Below, one piece after another: positions 34,956 through 42,329 of a stretch of DNA of 59,000 bases (its first letter is position 1; each line of letters begins with the position of its first letter). A program made the position numbers and the translations under genes. The DNA comes from an uncultured Bacteroidia bacterium (lineage in GTDB: Bacteria; Bacteroidota; Bacteroidia; J057; CALDDN01), in NCBI GenBank assembly GCA_937936615.1, contig CALDDN010000033.1, positions 1-59,000 of the forward strand, in the 5' to 3' direction. Below the pieces are notes generated by a model. That model had not been told where the DNA came from. It saw nothing but the letters and a program-made list of their open reading frames with translations, and searched no databases.

Positions 34956-36839
34956 TTACGCCAGCTCGGCCAGCTCCAGCCAGCGGTCGGTACTCCGCTC
35001 GAGGTCGGCGAGCAGCGTTTGCAGCTCCTGCGACCAGCCCTGCAGCTGATCGTAAGCCCCGCCACCCGCCAGCAGACCTTCCAGCTCGGCCTTGCGCGAT
35101 TCCAGCCGTTCGATCTTCGCCTCCAGCTCGCGGTATTCCTTCTGTTCGTTGAACGTAAGCTTGCGGGTGCGAGTGTTGCTGCGGTTTCCGGCAGGGGCAG
35201 CTGTGGGCAGCAGGGGATCGGCAGGCCGGTCGGTTTTCTGCTGCTGCGCTTTCCACTCGTGCCACTGGCGGTAGTTGCCCGGGAAGTCGCGAATCTGGCC
35301 CTGCCCTTCGAAGACAAACAGATGATCGACCAGCTTGTCCAGAAAGTAGCGGTCGTGCGAGACGATGATCAGGCAGCCGGCATACGATTCGAGAAATTCC
35401 TCCAGAATGTTGAGCGTGATCAGGTCGAGGTCGTTGGTCGGCTCATCGAGGATCAGCAGGTTGGGGTGCCGGGCCAGCACCGTGAGCAGATGCAGGCGGC
35501 GTTTCTCGCCCCCCGAAAGCAGATGCACATGCGTCTGCTGGCGCGGGTAGTCAAACTGAAAATGCTGCAGCAGCTGCGAGGCACTGACTTTCGATCCATC
35601 CGAAAGGATCATCACCTCGGCGATTTCCTTCACCACGTCGATGACGCGCTGATCGTCGCGGTAGGCCAGTCCCTCCTGCCGGAAATAGCCTGGAACGATC
35701 GTTTCGCCCAGCTCGATCTTGCCGTTGTCGGGTTCTTCGAGGCCCAGGAGCAGGCGCAGGAACGTCGATTTGCCCACCCCGTTGGGGCCGACCAGGCCCA
35801 CGCGCTCCCCTCTTTTGAAGGTATAGGAAAAGTCGCGGACGATGCACTGCTCGCCGTAGTATTTTCGTACTTTTTTCATCTCGGCGATCTTGCTGCCGAT
35901 GCGCGTCATGCGCACATCGAGCACCAGTTCCGATTCGCGGCGGCGGTTGCTGACCTGGGCCTCCAGGTCGTGGAAACTGTCCTGTCGGGCTTTCGATTTG
36001 GTGGTACGGGCCTTGGGCTGGCGGCGCATCCAGTCGAGTTCGCGGCGGAAGAGGTTGCGGGCGCGGTCGAGGCTGGCGGCGGCCGCGGCCTCGCGTTCCG
36101 TTTTCTGTTCCAGGTAATATTCGTAATTGCCCTGCCAGGTATAGAGGGTCTCGTCTTCGAGTTCGAAGATGACCGAGCAGATGCGGTCGAGGAAGTAGCG
36201 GTCGTGCGTTACGAGCAGCAGGGTCAGGCGGCTGCGGCTCAGGTACTGTTCCAGCCATTCGATCATATCGATGTCCAGGTGGTTGGTCGGCTCGTCGAGG
36301 ATCAGGAAGTCGGGTTCGTGGACCAGGGCCGAAGCCAGAGCCAGACGCTTGCGCTGGCCGCCGCTGAGCGTGCCCACTTTTTGCTGAACGCGCTCGAGGC
36401 CCAGCACCGAAAGAATCTGGCGTACCTGGGCCTCAAAATCCCAGGCCTTGAGGCTTTCCATGCGTTCGAGGGCCTGCTGCAGGCGGGCTTCGGCGGCGGG
36501 GCTGGGCTGCCGGGTCTGCTCATCGAGGGCGGCCTCGTAGTCGGCCAGAGCACGGGGGATGGGGGCATCGCTGGCCAGTACGGTTTCGAGGATGCTGCGC
36601 TGCGGGTCGAGGGCCGGTTCCTGCTCGACGTAGAGAATGCGCAGGCCTTTGCGGAAGCTGACCTGCCCGCTGTCGGGGGCCTCCTGACCGGCCAGAATGC
36701 GCAGCAGGGTGGTTTTGCCCGTCCCGTTGCGGGCAATGAGGGCGGCTTTCTGACCCTGATCCAATCCGAAAGACAAGTCCTGAAACAGACGCTGTTCGCC
36801 GAAACTCTTGGTCAGTTTTTCCACCGAAAGTACGTTCAT
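34956..36839 (-). CDS. uup: ABC-F ATPase of the Uup group
   Basis: This 627-residue soluble protein has two ABC domains and no membrane part. The first has Walker A ARNGTGKTT (36-44), signature LSGGQRKRLALA and LILDEPTNHLDID. The second has GPNGVGKST, LLSGGEKRRLHLL and LILDEPTNDLDL. A C-terminal coiled coil (KEYRELEAKIERLESRKAELE ... LQTLLADLE) marks the Uup subgroup, which acts on ribosomes or DNA structures. Length is normal. ABC-F proteins can also give antibiotic resistance, but nothing here points to that. The gene is divergent from the Lrp-like gene. Confidence 0.93.
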   Translation of the reverse strand: MNVLSVEKLTKSFGEQRLFQDLSFGLDQGQKAALIARNGTGKTTLLRILAGQEAPDSGQVSFRKGLRILYVEQEPALDPQRSILETVLASDAPIPRALADYEAALDEQTRQPSPAAEARLQQALERMESLKAWDFEAQVRQILSVLGLERVQQKVGTLSGGQRKRLALASALVHEPDFLILDEPTNHLDIDMIEWLEQYLSRSRLTLLLVTHDRYFLDRICSVIFELEDETLYTWQGNYEYYLEQKTEREAAAAASLDRARNLFRRELDWMRRQPKARTTKSKARQDSFHDLEAQVSNRRRESELVLDVRMTRIGSKIAEMKKVRKYYGEQCIVRDFSYTFKRGERVGLVGPNGVGKSTFLRLLLGLEEPDNGKIELGETIVPGYFRQEGLAYRDDQRVIDVVKEIAEVMILSDGSKVSASQLLQHFQFDYPRQQTHVHLLSGGEKRRLHLLTVLARHPNLLILDEPTNDLDLITLNILEEFLESYAGCLIIVSHDRYFLDKLVDHLFVFEGQGQIRDFPGNYRQWHEWKAQQQKTDRPADPLLPTAAPAGNRSNTRTRKLTFNEQKEYRELEAKIERLESRKAELEGLLAGGGAYDQLQGWSQELQTLLADLERSTDRWLELAELA

Positions 36840-36970
36840 GAGCCGTCAGATTGTTGATTTTTGCGCCAAAAAAGGGAGCTTATCCACGAAATCAACTCAT
36901 AGACCTATGGAAAGCTCGGAAAAAGACCAACGAAAAGCGAAATATGTTCGTTAAGCGAGTATGTATCATG

Positions 36971-36978
36971 TATATTTG
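36971..36978 (+). promoter_or_regulatory. Candidate -7 element of the Lrp-family gene
   Basis: TATATTTG matches TAnnTTTG exactly and lies 24 bases before the ATG at 37002. A canonical TTG at the expected -33 place is missing (TTC instead), which would suit a regulated or self-repressed promoter. Confidence 0.45.
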
Positions 36979-37001
36979 TTCCGTTTTTCGAATCAGTATA
37001 T

Positions 37002-37490
37002 ATGAAAATCGACGCCATTGACTTCAAAATCCTGAACATCCTGCAAAATAACGGACGCATTACCAATGTTCAGCTTTCGCACGAAATCGGCCTCTCGCCT
37101 GCCCCGACACTCGAGCGGGTCAAAAAGCTGGAACAGCAAGGTTACATCCAGTCCTATCATGCCCAGGTCAACCCCCACAAGCTGGGTCTGGGTATCCTCG
37201 TCTACATGGAACTGGGCCTCAACATCAATGTCGATCGCGACGTGCAGGAATTCATCGATGAGCTGGTAGCTTACCCCGAGGTCGTCGAATGCTACCACAT
37301 CACCGGCGAGTACGATTTGTTGCTCAAAATTTATTCAACCGATCTGGCTACCTATCAGGATTTCGTTCTGCAAAAGATTCTGCGTTCGCCCAACGTCTCG
37401 AAGGTCAACTCCAAAGTCGTACTCAGTCCCGTCAAAAAATCGATGGTCCTGCCCATGGGGCTTACTTCGACCGCATCCAAGAATGCCTGA
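37002..37490 (+). CDS. Lrp/AsnC family transcriptional regulator
   Basis: This 162-residue protein has an N-terminal winged helix-turn-helix (DAIDFKILNILQNNGRITNVQLSHEIGLSPAPTLERVKKLEQQGYI). A C-terminal ligand-binding RAM domain follows (GILVYMELGLNI ... YPEVVECYHITGEYDLLLKIY). Such proteins sense amino acids and often control neighbouring genes and themselves. An amino acid permease begins 16 bases after its stop, then a DegT-type aminotransferase overlaps that, so an amino-acid-responsive operon is likely. Confidence 0.93.
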   Translation: MKIDAIDFKILNILQNNGRITNVQLSHEIGLSPAPTLERVKKLEQQGYIQSYHAQVNPHKLGLGILVYMELGLNINVDRDVQEFIDELVAYPEVVECYHITGEYDLLLKIYSTDLATYQDFVLQKILRSPNVSKVNSKVVLSPVKKSMVLPMGLTSTASKNA

Positions 37491-37506
37491 TCGTGCCTGA
37501 CGGCCT

Positions 37507-39219
37507 GTGAACGGTTCCCTTTTCCGCAAGAAGACCGTTGAAGGCATATTCGCCGATGCCGAGCGTGCCACCGGCCACCAGCTGGTTCGTGCGCTCGGCA
37601 TTCGCGACTTGGCGGCTCTGGGCATTGCTGCCATCATCGGTGCCGGCATCTTCGGTACGATTGGCCAGGCCAGTGCCGCCGGGGGGCCTGCCGTCGTCTT
37701 CCTCTTCGTCTTTACGGCTTTGGCCTGCGCCTTCTCGGCTCTGTGCTATGCCGAGTTTGCCTCGGCACTGCCCGTTGCCGGCAGTGCCTATACCTACTCC
37801 TATGTCGCCTTTGGCGAGCTGGTCGCGTGGATCATCGGCTGGACCCTCATCATCGAATACGCCATCGGCAACATCGTCGTAGCCATCTCGTGGTCGGACT
37901 ATTTTACCGGCTTTCTGGGCAGTCTGGGCTGGCCCGTGCCTCCCTGGCTGACGCTCGATTACCTGACCGCCTGGCGCGGCCATGCCGAAGTGGAAGCCCT
38001 GTTGGCTCAGGGTACGGCTTTCGCCGACCTGCGGCCCAGCCTTCAGGAAGCCTGGCAGGCCTGGATGCAGGCCCCGCAGGTCGCGGGCCTGCGCTTCGTG
38101 GCCGACCTGCCCGCTCTGGCCATCGTGATGCTCATCACAGCTCTGGTCTACATCGGCATCCGCGAGTCGCGTTCGACGAGCAACCTGCTGGTGGTACTCA
38201 AGCTGCTGACGGTACTGGTGGTCATCGGCGTGGGAGCCTTTCTGGTCGATCCGGCCAACTGGTCGCCTTTTGCTCCCAACGGCTTTACGGGGGTCATGCA
38301 GGGCGTGGCTGCGGTCTTCTTCGCTTACATCGGCTTTGATGCCCTCTCGACTACGGCCGAGGAATGCAAAGAACCGCAGCGCGACCTGCCGCGGGCCATT
38401 GTGCTGTGCCTCGTCGTCTGTACGGTGCTCTATGTGCTCATCGCCCTGGTGCTGACAGGCATGGTGCCCTACGACCGGCTCGATGTGGGCGATCCGCTGG
38501 CCTTTGCCTTTCAGCATGCCCGCCTCGATCCGGCATGGGGTGCCCGCCTTTCGGCCATGATTGCCGTGAGCGCGATCGTGGCCATGACCAGCGTACTGCT
38601 GGTCTTTCAGATGGGCCAGCCCCGCATCTGGATGAGCATGAGCCGCGATGGCCTGTTGCCACCCCGCTTCGGACGCATCCATCCGCGCTTTCGTACCCCC
38701 GCTTTTTCGACCCTCATCACGGGTATCGTGGTAGCCGTTCCGGCTCTTTTCATGAACCTGTCCGAAGTTACCGATCTGAGCAGCATCGGGACGCTCTTTG
38801 CGTTTGCTTTGGTGTGCGGGGGCGTGATCCGCCTGCAGCAGCAGCCCCCAGCCGACTACCGGCCCCGCTTCCGGCTGCCCTACATCGACAGCCGGTGGTG
38901 GGTAGCCGGTCTCTATGTGCTCACATGGGCGGCCCTCATCGGCTGGAACGCCGAGGGTCTCGCACGCTTTTTCGATTGGCGCGGTGGCAGTCTCCAACGC
39001 CTGCCCATGCTCGTTTTTCTGGTTGGCAGCACGGCCATATGCGTCGGTGCCTTTCGGGGGCGCTGGTCGCTCATTCCGGTGCTGGGCCTGCTCACCTGCT
39101 TCTACCTTATGAGCGAAGTCCATTATGCCAGCTGGCTGCGTTTTGTGATCTGGCTGGCCGTGGGGCTGGTCATCTATTTTCTTTACAGCCGGCAGCACAG
39201 CCGCCTCAACCAGCCGTGA
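37507..39219 (+). CDS. APC-superfamily amino acid permease (cationic amino acid transporter-like)
   Basis: This 570-residue membrane protein has 12-14 helices. The helix 1 signature GIAAIIGAGIFGTIGQA, the FTALACAFSALCYAEFASALPVAGSAYTY stretch (split by helix 2) and YIGFDALSTTAEECKEPQRDLP are typical of bacterial CAT-like permeases. Substrate cannot be told; amino acids are likely. The start is GTG at 37507. Its TGA overlaps the GTG of the next gene (GTGA), so the two are translationally coupled. The gene lies 16 bases after an Lrp-type regulator. Confidence 0.9.
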   Translation: MNGSLFRKKTVEGIFADAERATGHQLVRALGIRDLAALGIAAIIGAGIFGTIGQASAAGGPAVVFLFVFTALACAFSALCYAEFASALPVAGSAYTYSYVAFGELVAWIIGWTLIIEYAIGNIVVAISWSDYFTGFLGSLGWPVPPWLTLDYLTAWRGHAEVEALLAQGTAFADLRPSLQEAWQAWMQAPQVAGLRFVADLPALAIVMLITALVYIGIRESRSTSNLLVVLKLLTVLVVIGVGAFLVDPANWSPFAPNGFTGVMQGVAAVFFAYIGFDALSTTAEECKEPQRDLPRAIVLCLVVCTVLYVLIALVLTGMVPYDRLDVGDPLAFAFQHARLDPAWGARLSAMIAVSAIVAMTSVLLVFQMGQPRIWMSMSRDGLLPPRFGRIHPRFRTPAFSTLITGIVVAVPALFMNLSEVTDLSSIGTLFAFALVCGGVIRLQQQPPADYRPRFRLPYIDSRWWVAGLYVLTWAALIGWNAEGLARFFDWRGGSLQRLPMLVFLVGSTAICVGAFRGRWSLIPVLGLLTCFYLMSEVHYASWLRFVIWLAVGLVIYFLYSRQHSRLNQP

Positions 39220-40343
39220 ATCTGCCCCTGCCTTTCCACCGCCCCAGCATCGGCCCCGACGAGGAAGCCGCCGTGCTGCGGGTCCTGCGCTCGGGCTGGC
39301 TGACCCATGGTCCGGAAACCGCCGCCTTCGAGCGCGAGTTTGCTGCCTATCTTGGAGTGCCGGCTGCCCTGGGAGTCTCGTCGTGCACGGCAGGGCTGGA
39401 ACTGATCTTTGCGGCTCTGAGCCTGCCCCCGGGCCGCGAGGTCATCACCACGCCCCTGACTTTTGCCGCGACCGTCCATGTGCTGGTGCATCGTGGCCTG
39501 GTGCCGGTGCTGGCCGACATCGACCCCCGAACGGGGGGGCTGGATGTCGCTTCGCTTGCCCGCCGCCTCAGCGACCGAACCGCCGCGGTGCTCGTCGTCC
39601 ATTTTGCGGGACATCTGGCGGTAAATTCGCAATTGCTCGACTTCTGCTCGGCGCATCGGCTGATCCTGATCGAGGACTGCGCCCATGCCATCGAAACGCG
39701 CGACCTCGACGGGCGGGCGGCGGGTACCTTCGGACAGGCAGCGGCTTTCAGCTTTTACCCTAACAAAAACATCACCGCTGCCGAGGGGGGCATGGTCGTT
39801 GCCCGCGATCCGGCCTTGCTTGAACGCATGCGGCTGCTGCGCACCCAGGGCATGGTCTGGCCCCCCGACGACGGGCGGACGGGCTTCCGGCCCTACGATG
39901 TGATCGACAGCGGCTACAAACTGAATCTGACCGATCTGCAGGCGGCTTTGGGACGGGTGCAGCTGGGGCGGGTCGAGGGCTGGTTGCCTCGCCGGCAAGC
40001 TGTTGCCGCCCGCTACCGCAGCGTTCTGGCCCAGGTCGGCGGACGGCTCATCGAACCACCTGCCGGCACCCGGTCGGCGTGGCACCTGGCGGTAGCCGTG
40101 GTTCCCTTGCCCGACCGACAGGCGACCGAGGCCTACATGGAACGCATCCAGAGACGGGGCGTACGCCTTTCGTGGCACTACCGGCCCATTCACTGGCTGA
40201 CGGCCTACCGCCGCATCGCGGGAGGAGACGAGCTGCCCCTCTGCGACGAGCTGGCCGCCTGTTCCTTCAGCCTGCCCCTCTACCCAGGCCTGACCGATGA
40301 GGAGGTGGGCTATGTCTGTTCGGTCTTGAAGGCGGAGTGGTAG
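39216..40343 (+). CDS. DegT/DnrJ/EryC1/StrS-type PLP aminotransferase
   Basis: This 375-residue protein starts at a GTG that overlaps the permease stop by four bases. The fold-type I PLP residues are clear: D154 in LIEDCAHAIE and the Schiff-base lysine K184 in SFYPNKNITAAEGG. The N-terminal PFHRPSIGPDEEAAVLRVLRSGWLTHGPETAAFE matches the family. Members transfer an amino group to keto-sugars of nucleotide sugars. No sugar dehydratase or epimerase is adjacent, so its substrate is unknown. Being coupled to a permease and Lrp regulator is unusual for a surface-sugar enzyme. Confidence 0.9.
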   Translation: MNLPLPFHRPSIGPDEEAAVLRVLRSGWLTHGPETAAFEREFAAYLGVPAALGVSSCTAGLELIFAALSLPPGREVITTPLTFAATVHVLVHRGLVPVLADIDPRTGGLDVASLARRLSDRTAAVLVVHFAGHLAVNSQLLDFCSAHRLILIEDCAHAIETRDLDGRAAGTFGQAAAFSFYPNKNITAAEGGMVVARDPALLERMRLLRTQGMVWPPDDGRTGFRPYDVIDSGYKLNLTDLQAALGRVQLGRVEGWLPRRQAVAARYRSVLAQVGGRLIEPPAGTRSAWHLAVAVVPLPDRQATEAYMERIQRRGVRLSWHYRPIHWLTAYRRIAGGDELPLCDELAACSFSLPLYPGLTDEEVGYVCSVLKAEW

Positions 40344-40773
40344 TTATTTTTATATCGTAAAAACAATAAAACATTTTAGTAAAGGCTTGTTGCGACAGGC
40401 ATGCGGGCGGCGGATTCGGCCCGTTTTTCGATTTTATCGAAAAGTTCAAGGGTAAAACAAAGTGATCATGTCATTGAATATTTTTATCTCCTCTTTTGTA
40501 TCGTTCTTTTTGTGTATTCAGATGCCTTGTTAAAGTGCTAAAAATGGTTGAGGCGAAATAGGCGAAATAAAAGATGGAATGCAGCCCTATGGGTTCAGGG
40601 CTTGCGGGCGTTCGTTTGTCGAGGACGACCGGTGTTTAAAATTCTGCATGCGATGCCCTCGACCTGGCAGGCATCAGCGGTTTGCGGGCAGCAGTGCCGA
40701 CTCCACCGAACAGCTCACCTCCAAGCCTGTCTGTCTCCAGGAATTGCAGCCCTTTTACTGGATGCCTGGTAGG
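40344..40773. other. Convergent intergenic region, no gene seen
   Basis: These 430 bases separate the DegT gene from the radA stop. The first 200 are AT-rich. A tandem 9-mer AGGCGAAAT is seen at 40551-40568. A 6-bp hairpin AGCCCT / AGGGCT lies at about 40583-40602 without a T-run. Open frames here have no similarity I recognise. From about 40560 the composition is as GC-rich as coding DNA, so a decayed gene or an RNA is possible. Confidence 0.4.
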
Positions 40774-42147
40774 TCAGCCCCGTTGCGCTCCCGGGCCAAA
40801 CAGGAACTTGAAGACCTCCACCAGCTGCCCAAAGCCCATCAGGGTCAGCCCGGCAGGGGGCTCGCGCTCGGCGAGTTGCCGCTCGGCTACCACCAGGTGC
40901 TTGAACCCCAGACGGGCCGTCTCGGCTACCCGCGCATCGACCCGCCCGACCGACCGCACTTCGCCCGTCAGGCCCACCTCACCTGCAAAGGCCATGTCGG
41001 GGGGGATGGGTTCTTCGAGAAACGAGGAGGCTAGGGCGCAGGCCACCGCCAGGTCGACGGCTGGATCGTCGATGTGCAGTCCCCCCGCCACATTCAAAAA
41101 CACATCCTGATCGGCCAGGCGGAAGTTGCATTTTTTTTCGAGCACGGCTACCAGCATGTGCAGCCGCCCCGAGTCAAAGCCTGTGGACGACCGCTGGGCC
41201 ACAACGTAGGACGTGGGCGTAACCAAGGCCTGCACCTCGACAAGAAACGGGCGGGTACCCTCCTGCGTGGCAGCCACGGCCACGCCTGCAAACGCCGAAT
41301 CGCCCGAGGGCAGGAACAGTTCCGAGGGATTGACTACGGGGCGCAGGCCTTCGGCCCGCATCTCGTAAACGCCGATTTCGGGCGTGGAACCGAAGCGGTT
41401 TTTCTGCGAGCGCACCAGCCGGTAGTCGTAGCGGCGGTCGCCCTCGAATTCGAGCACCACATCGACCATGTGTTCCAGCAGTTTGGGGCCGGCAATGAGG
41501 CCCTCCTTGGTGATGTGGCCCACCAGTACAACGGGCAGGGACTGGCCTTTGGCCAGGCGCAGCAGCCCCAGGGTGCATTCACGTACCTGGCTGGGGCTGC
41601 CGGGTGCAGCTTTGACCTCCGCCGTGCTCAGGGTCTGGATGGAATCGATGCACAGCAGGTCGGGCTTCAGGTCGAGGGCCGCGGCCAGCACAGCTTCGAG
41701 CTGGGTTTCGGCGTAGACGAGCACCTGGTCGTTGAGCTGGGGCAGGCGTTCGGCCCGCAGGCGCAGCTGCCGCTCCGATTCCTCGCCCGATACATAGAGC
41801 ACGCGCCGCCCTTTCAGAGCCAGAGCCAGCTGCAGCAGCAGGGTCGATTTGCCGATGCCCGGCTCACCGCCCAGCAGGATGAGCGAGCCTTCGACCAGTC
41901 CGCCGCCCAGTACGCGGTTGAGTTCGGGATCGGGCAGGGGCAGGCGGCTTTCGGCGGCGGTGTCGATGTCCTGCAAGGGTATGGGTACCGGTCGACCTAG
42001 GTCGCTGGCGGGTTGGAAGAGGTTTCCAGTTGGTTCCTCGACGAGGCTGTTCCAGCTGCCGCAGACGCGGCACTGGCCCTGCCATTTGACGTGCTCGCTG
42101 CCGCACTCGCGGCAGAACCAGAGGCTGCGGGTGGTTTTCTTGCTCAT
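40774..42147 (-). CDS. radA: DNA repair protein RadA
   Basis: This 457-residue protein is a RecA-like ATPase promoting branch migration in recombinational repair. The N-terminal zinc finger has C12, C15, C26 and C29 (CRECG ... CRVCG). Walker A is GGEPGIGKS (93-101). The RadA-specific KNRFG motif is present (SQKNRFGSTPEIG), and a Lon-protease-like C-terminal domain reads PAVDLAVACALASSFLE. The length is typical. It starts at MSKKTTRSLWFCRECG. Confidence 0.96.
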   Translation of the reverse strand: MSKKTTRSLWFCRECGSEHVKWQGQCRVCGSWNSLVEEPTGNLFQPASDLGRPVPIPLQDIDTAAESRLPLPDPELNRVLGGGLVEGSLILLGGEPGIGKSTLLLQLALALKGRRVLYVSGEESERQLRLRAERLPQLNDQVLVYAETQLEAVLAAALDLKPDLLCIDSIQTLSTAEVKAAPGSPSQVRECTLGLLRLAKGQSLPVVLVGHITKEGLIAGPKLLEHMVDVVLEFEGDRRYDYRLVRSQKNRFGSTPEIGVYEMRAEGLRPVVNPSELFLPSGDSAFAGVAVAATQEGTRPFLVEVQALVTPTSYVVAQRSSTGFDSGRLHMLVAVLEKKCNFRLADQDVFLNVAGGLHIDDPAVDLAVACALASSFLEEPIPPDMAFAGEVGLTGEVRSVGRVDARVAETARLGFKHLVVAERQLAEREPPAGLTLMGFGQLVEVFKFLFGPGAQRG

Positions 42148-42329
42148 GGGTGCCTGTTGCTACAGATTGCGGCACACGAAGTAAAAAATTTGAAGCTTGC
42201 TTGCCCGATAGTTCTATTCCAATAAGGCGAACGGCTGCCTGAACGGGCGTGGAATCAGGCCCTTGGGATTTTATCAGGCCGAAGTTGTTCAAATTGAGAA
42301 AAACTGGCTTCATGCCAGGGCTGACCCGT

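Noticed and set aside
34911-36857. 648-codon open frame opposite uup
   Set aside because: The opposite strand carries two complete ABC domains with all motifs.
37462-39198. 578-codon open frame opposite the amino acid permease
   Set aside because: The permease shows clear helices and motifs; the opposite frame is Gly/His/Asp-rich without a family.
40579-41034. Small rightward protein before radA
   Set aside because: It runs into radA on the opposite strand, has no similarity and no start signal.
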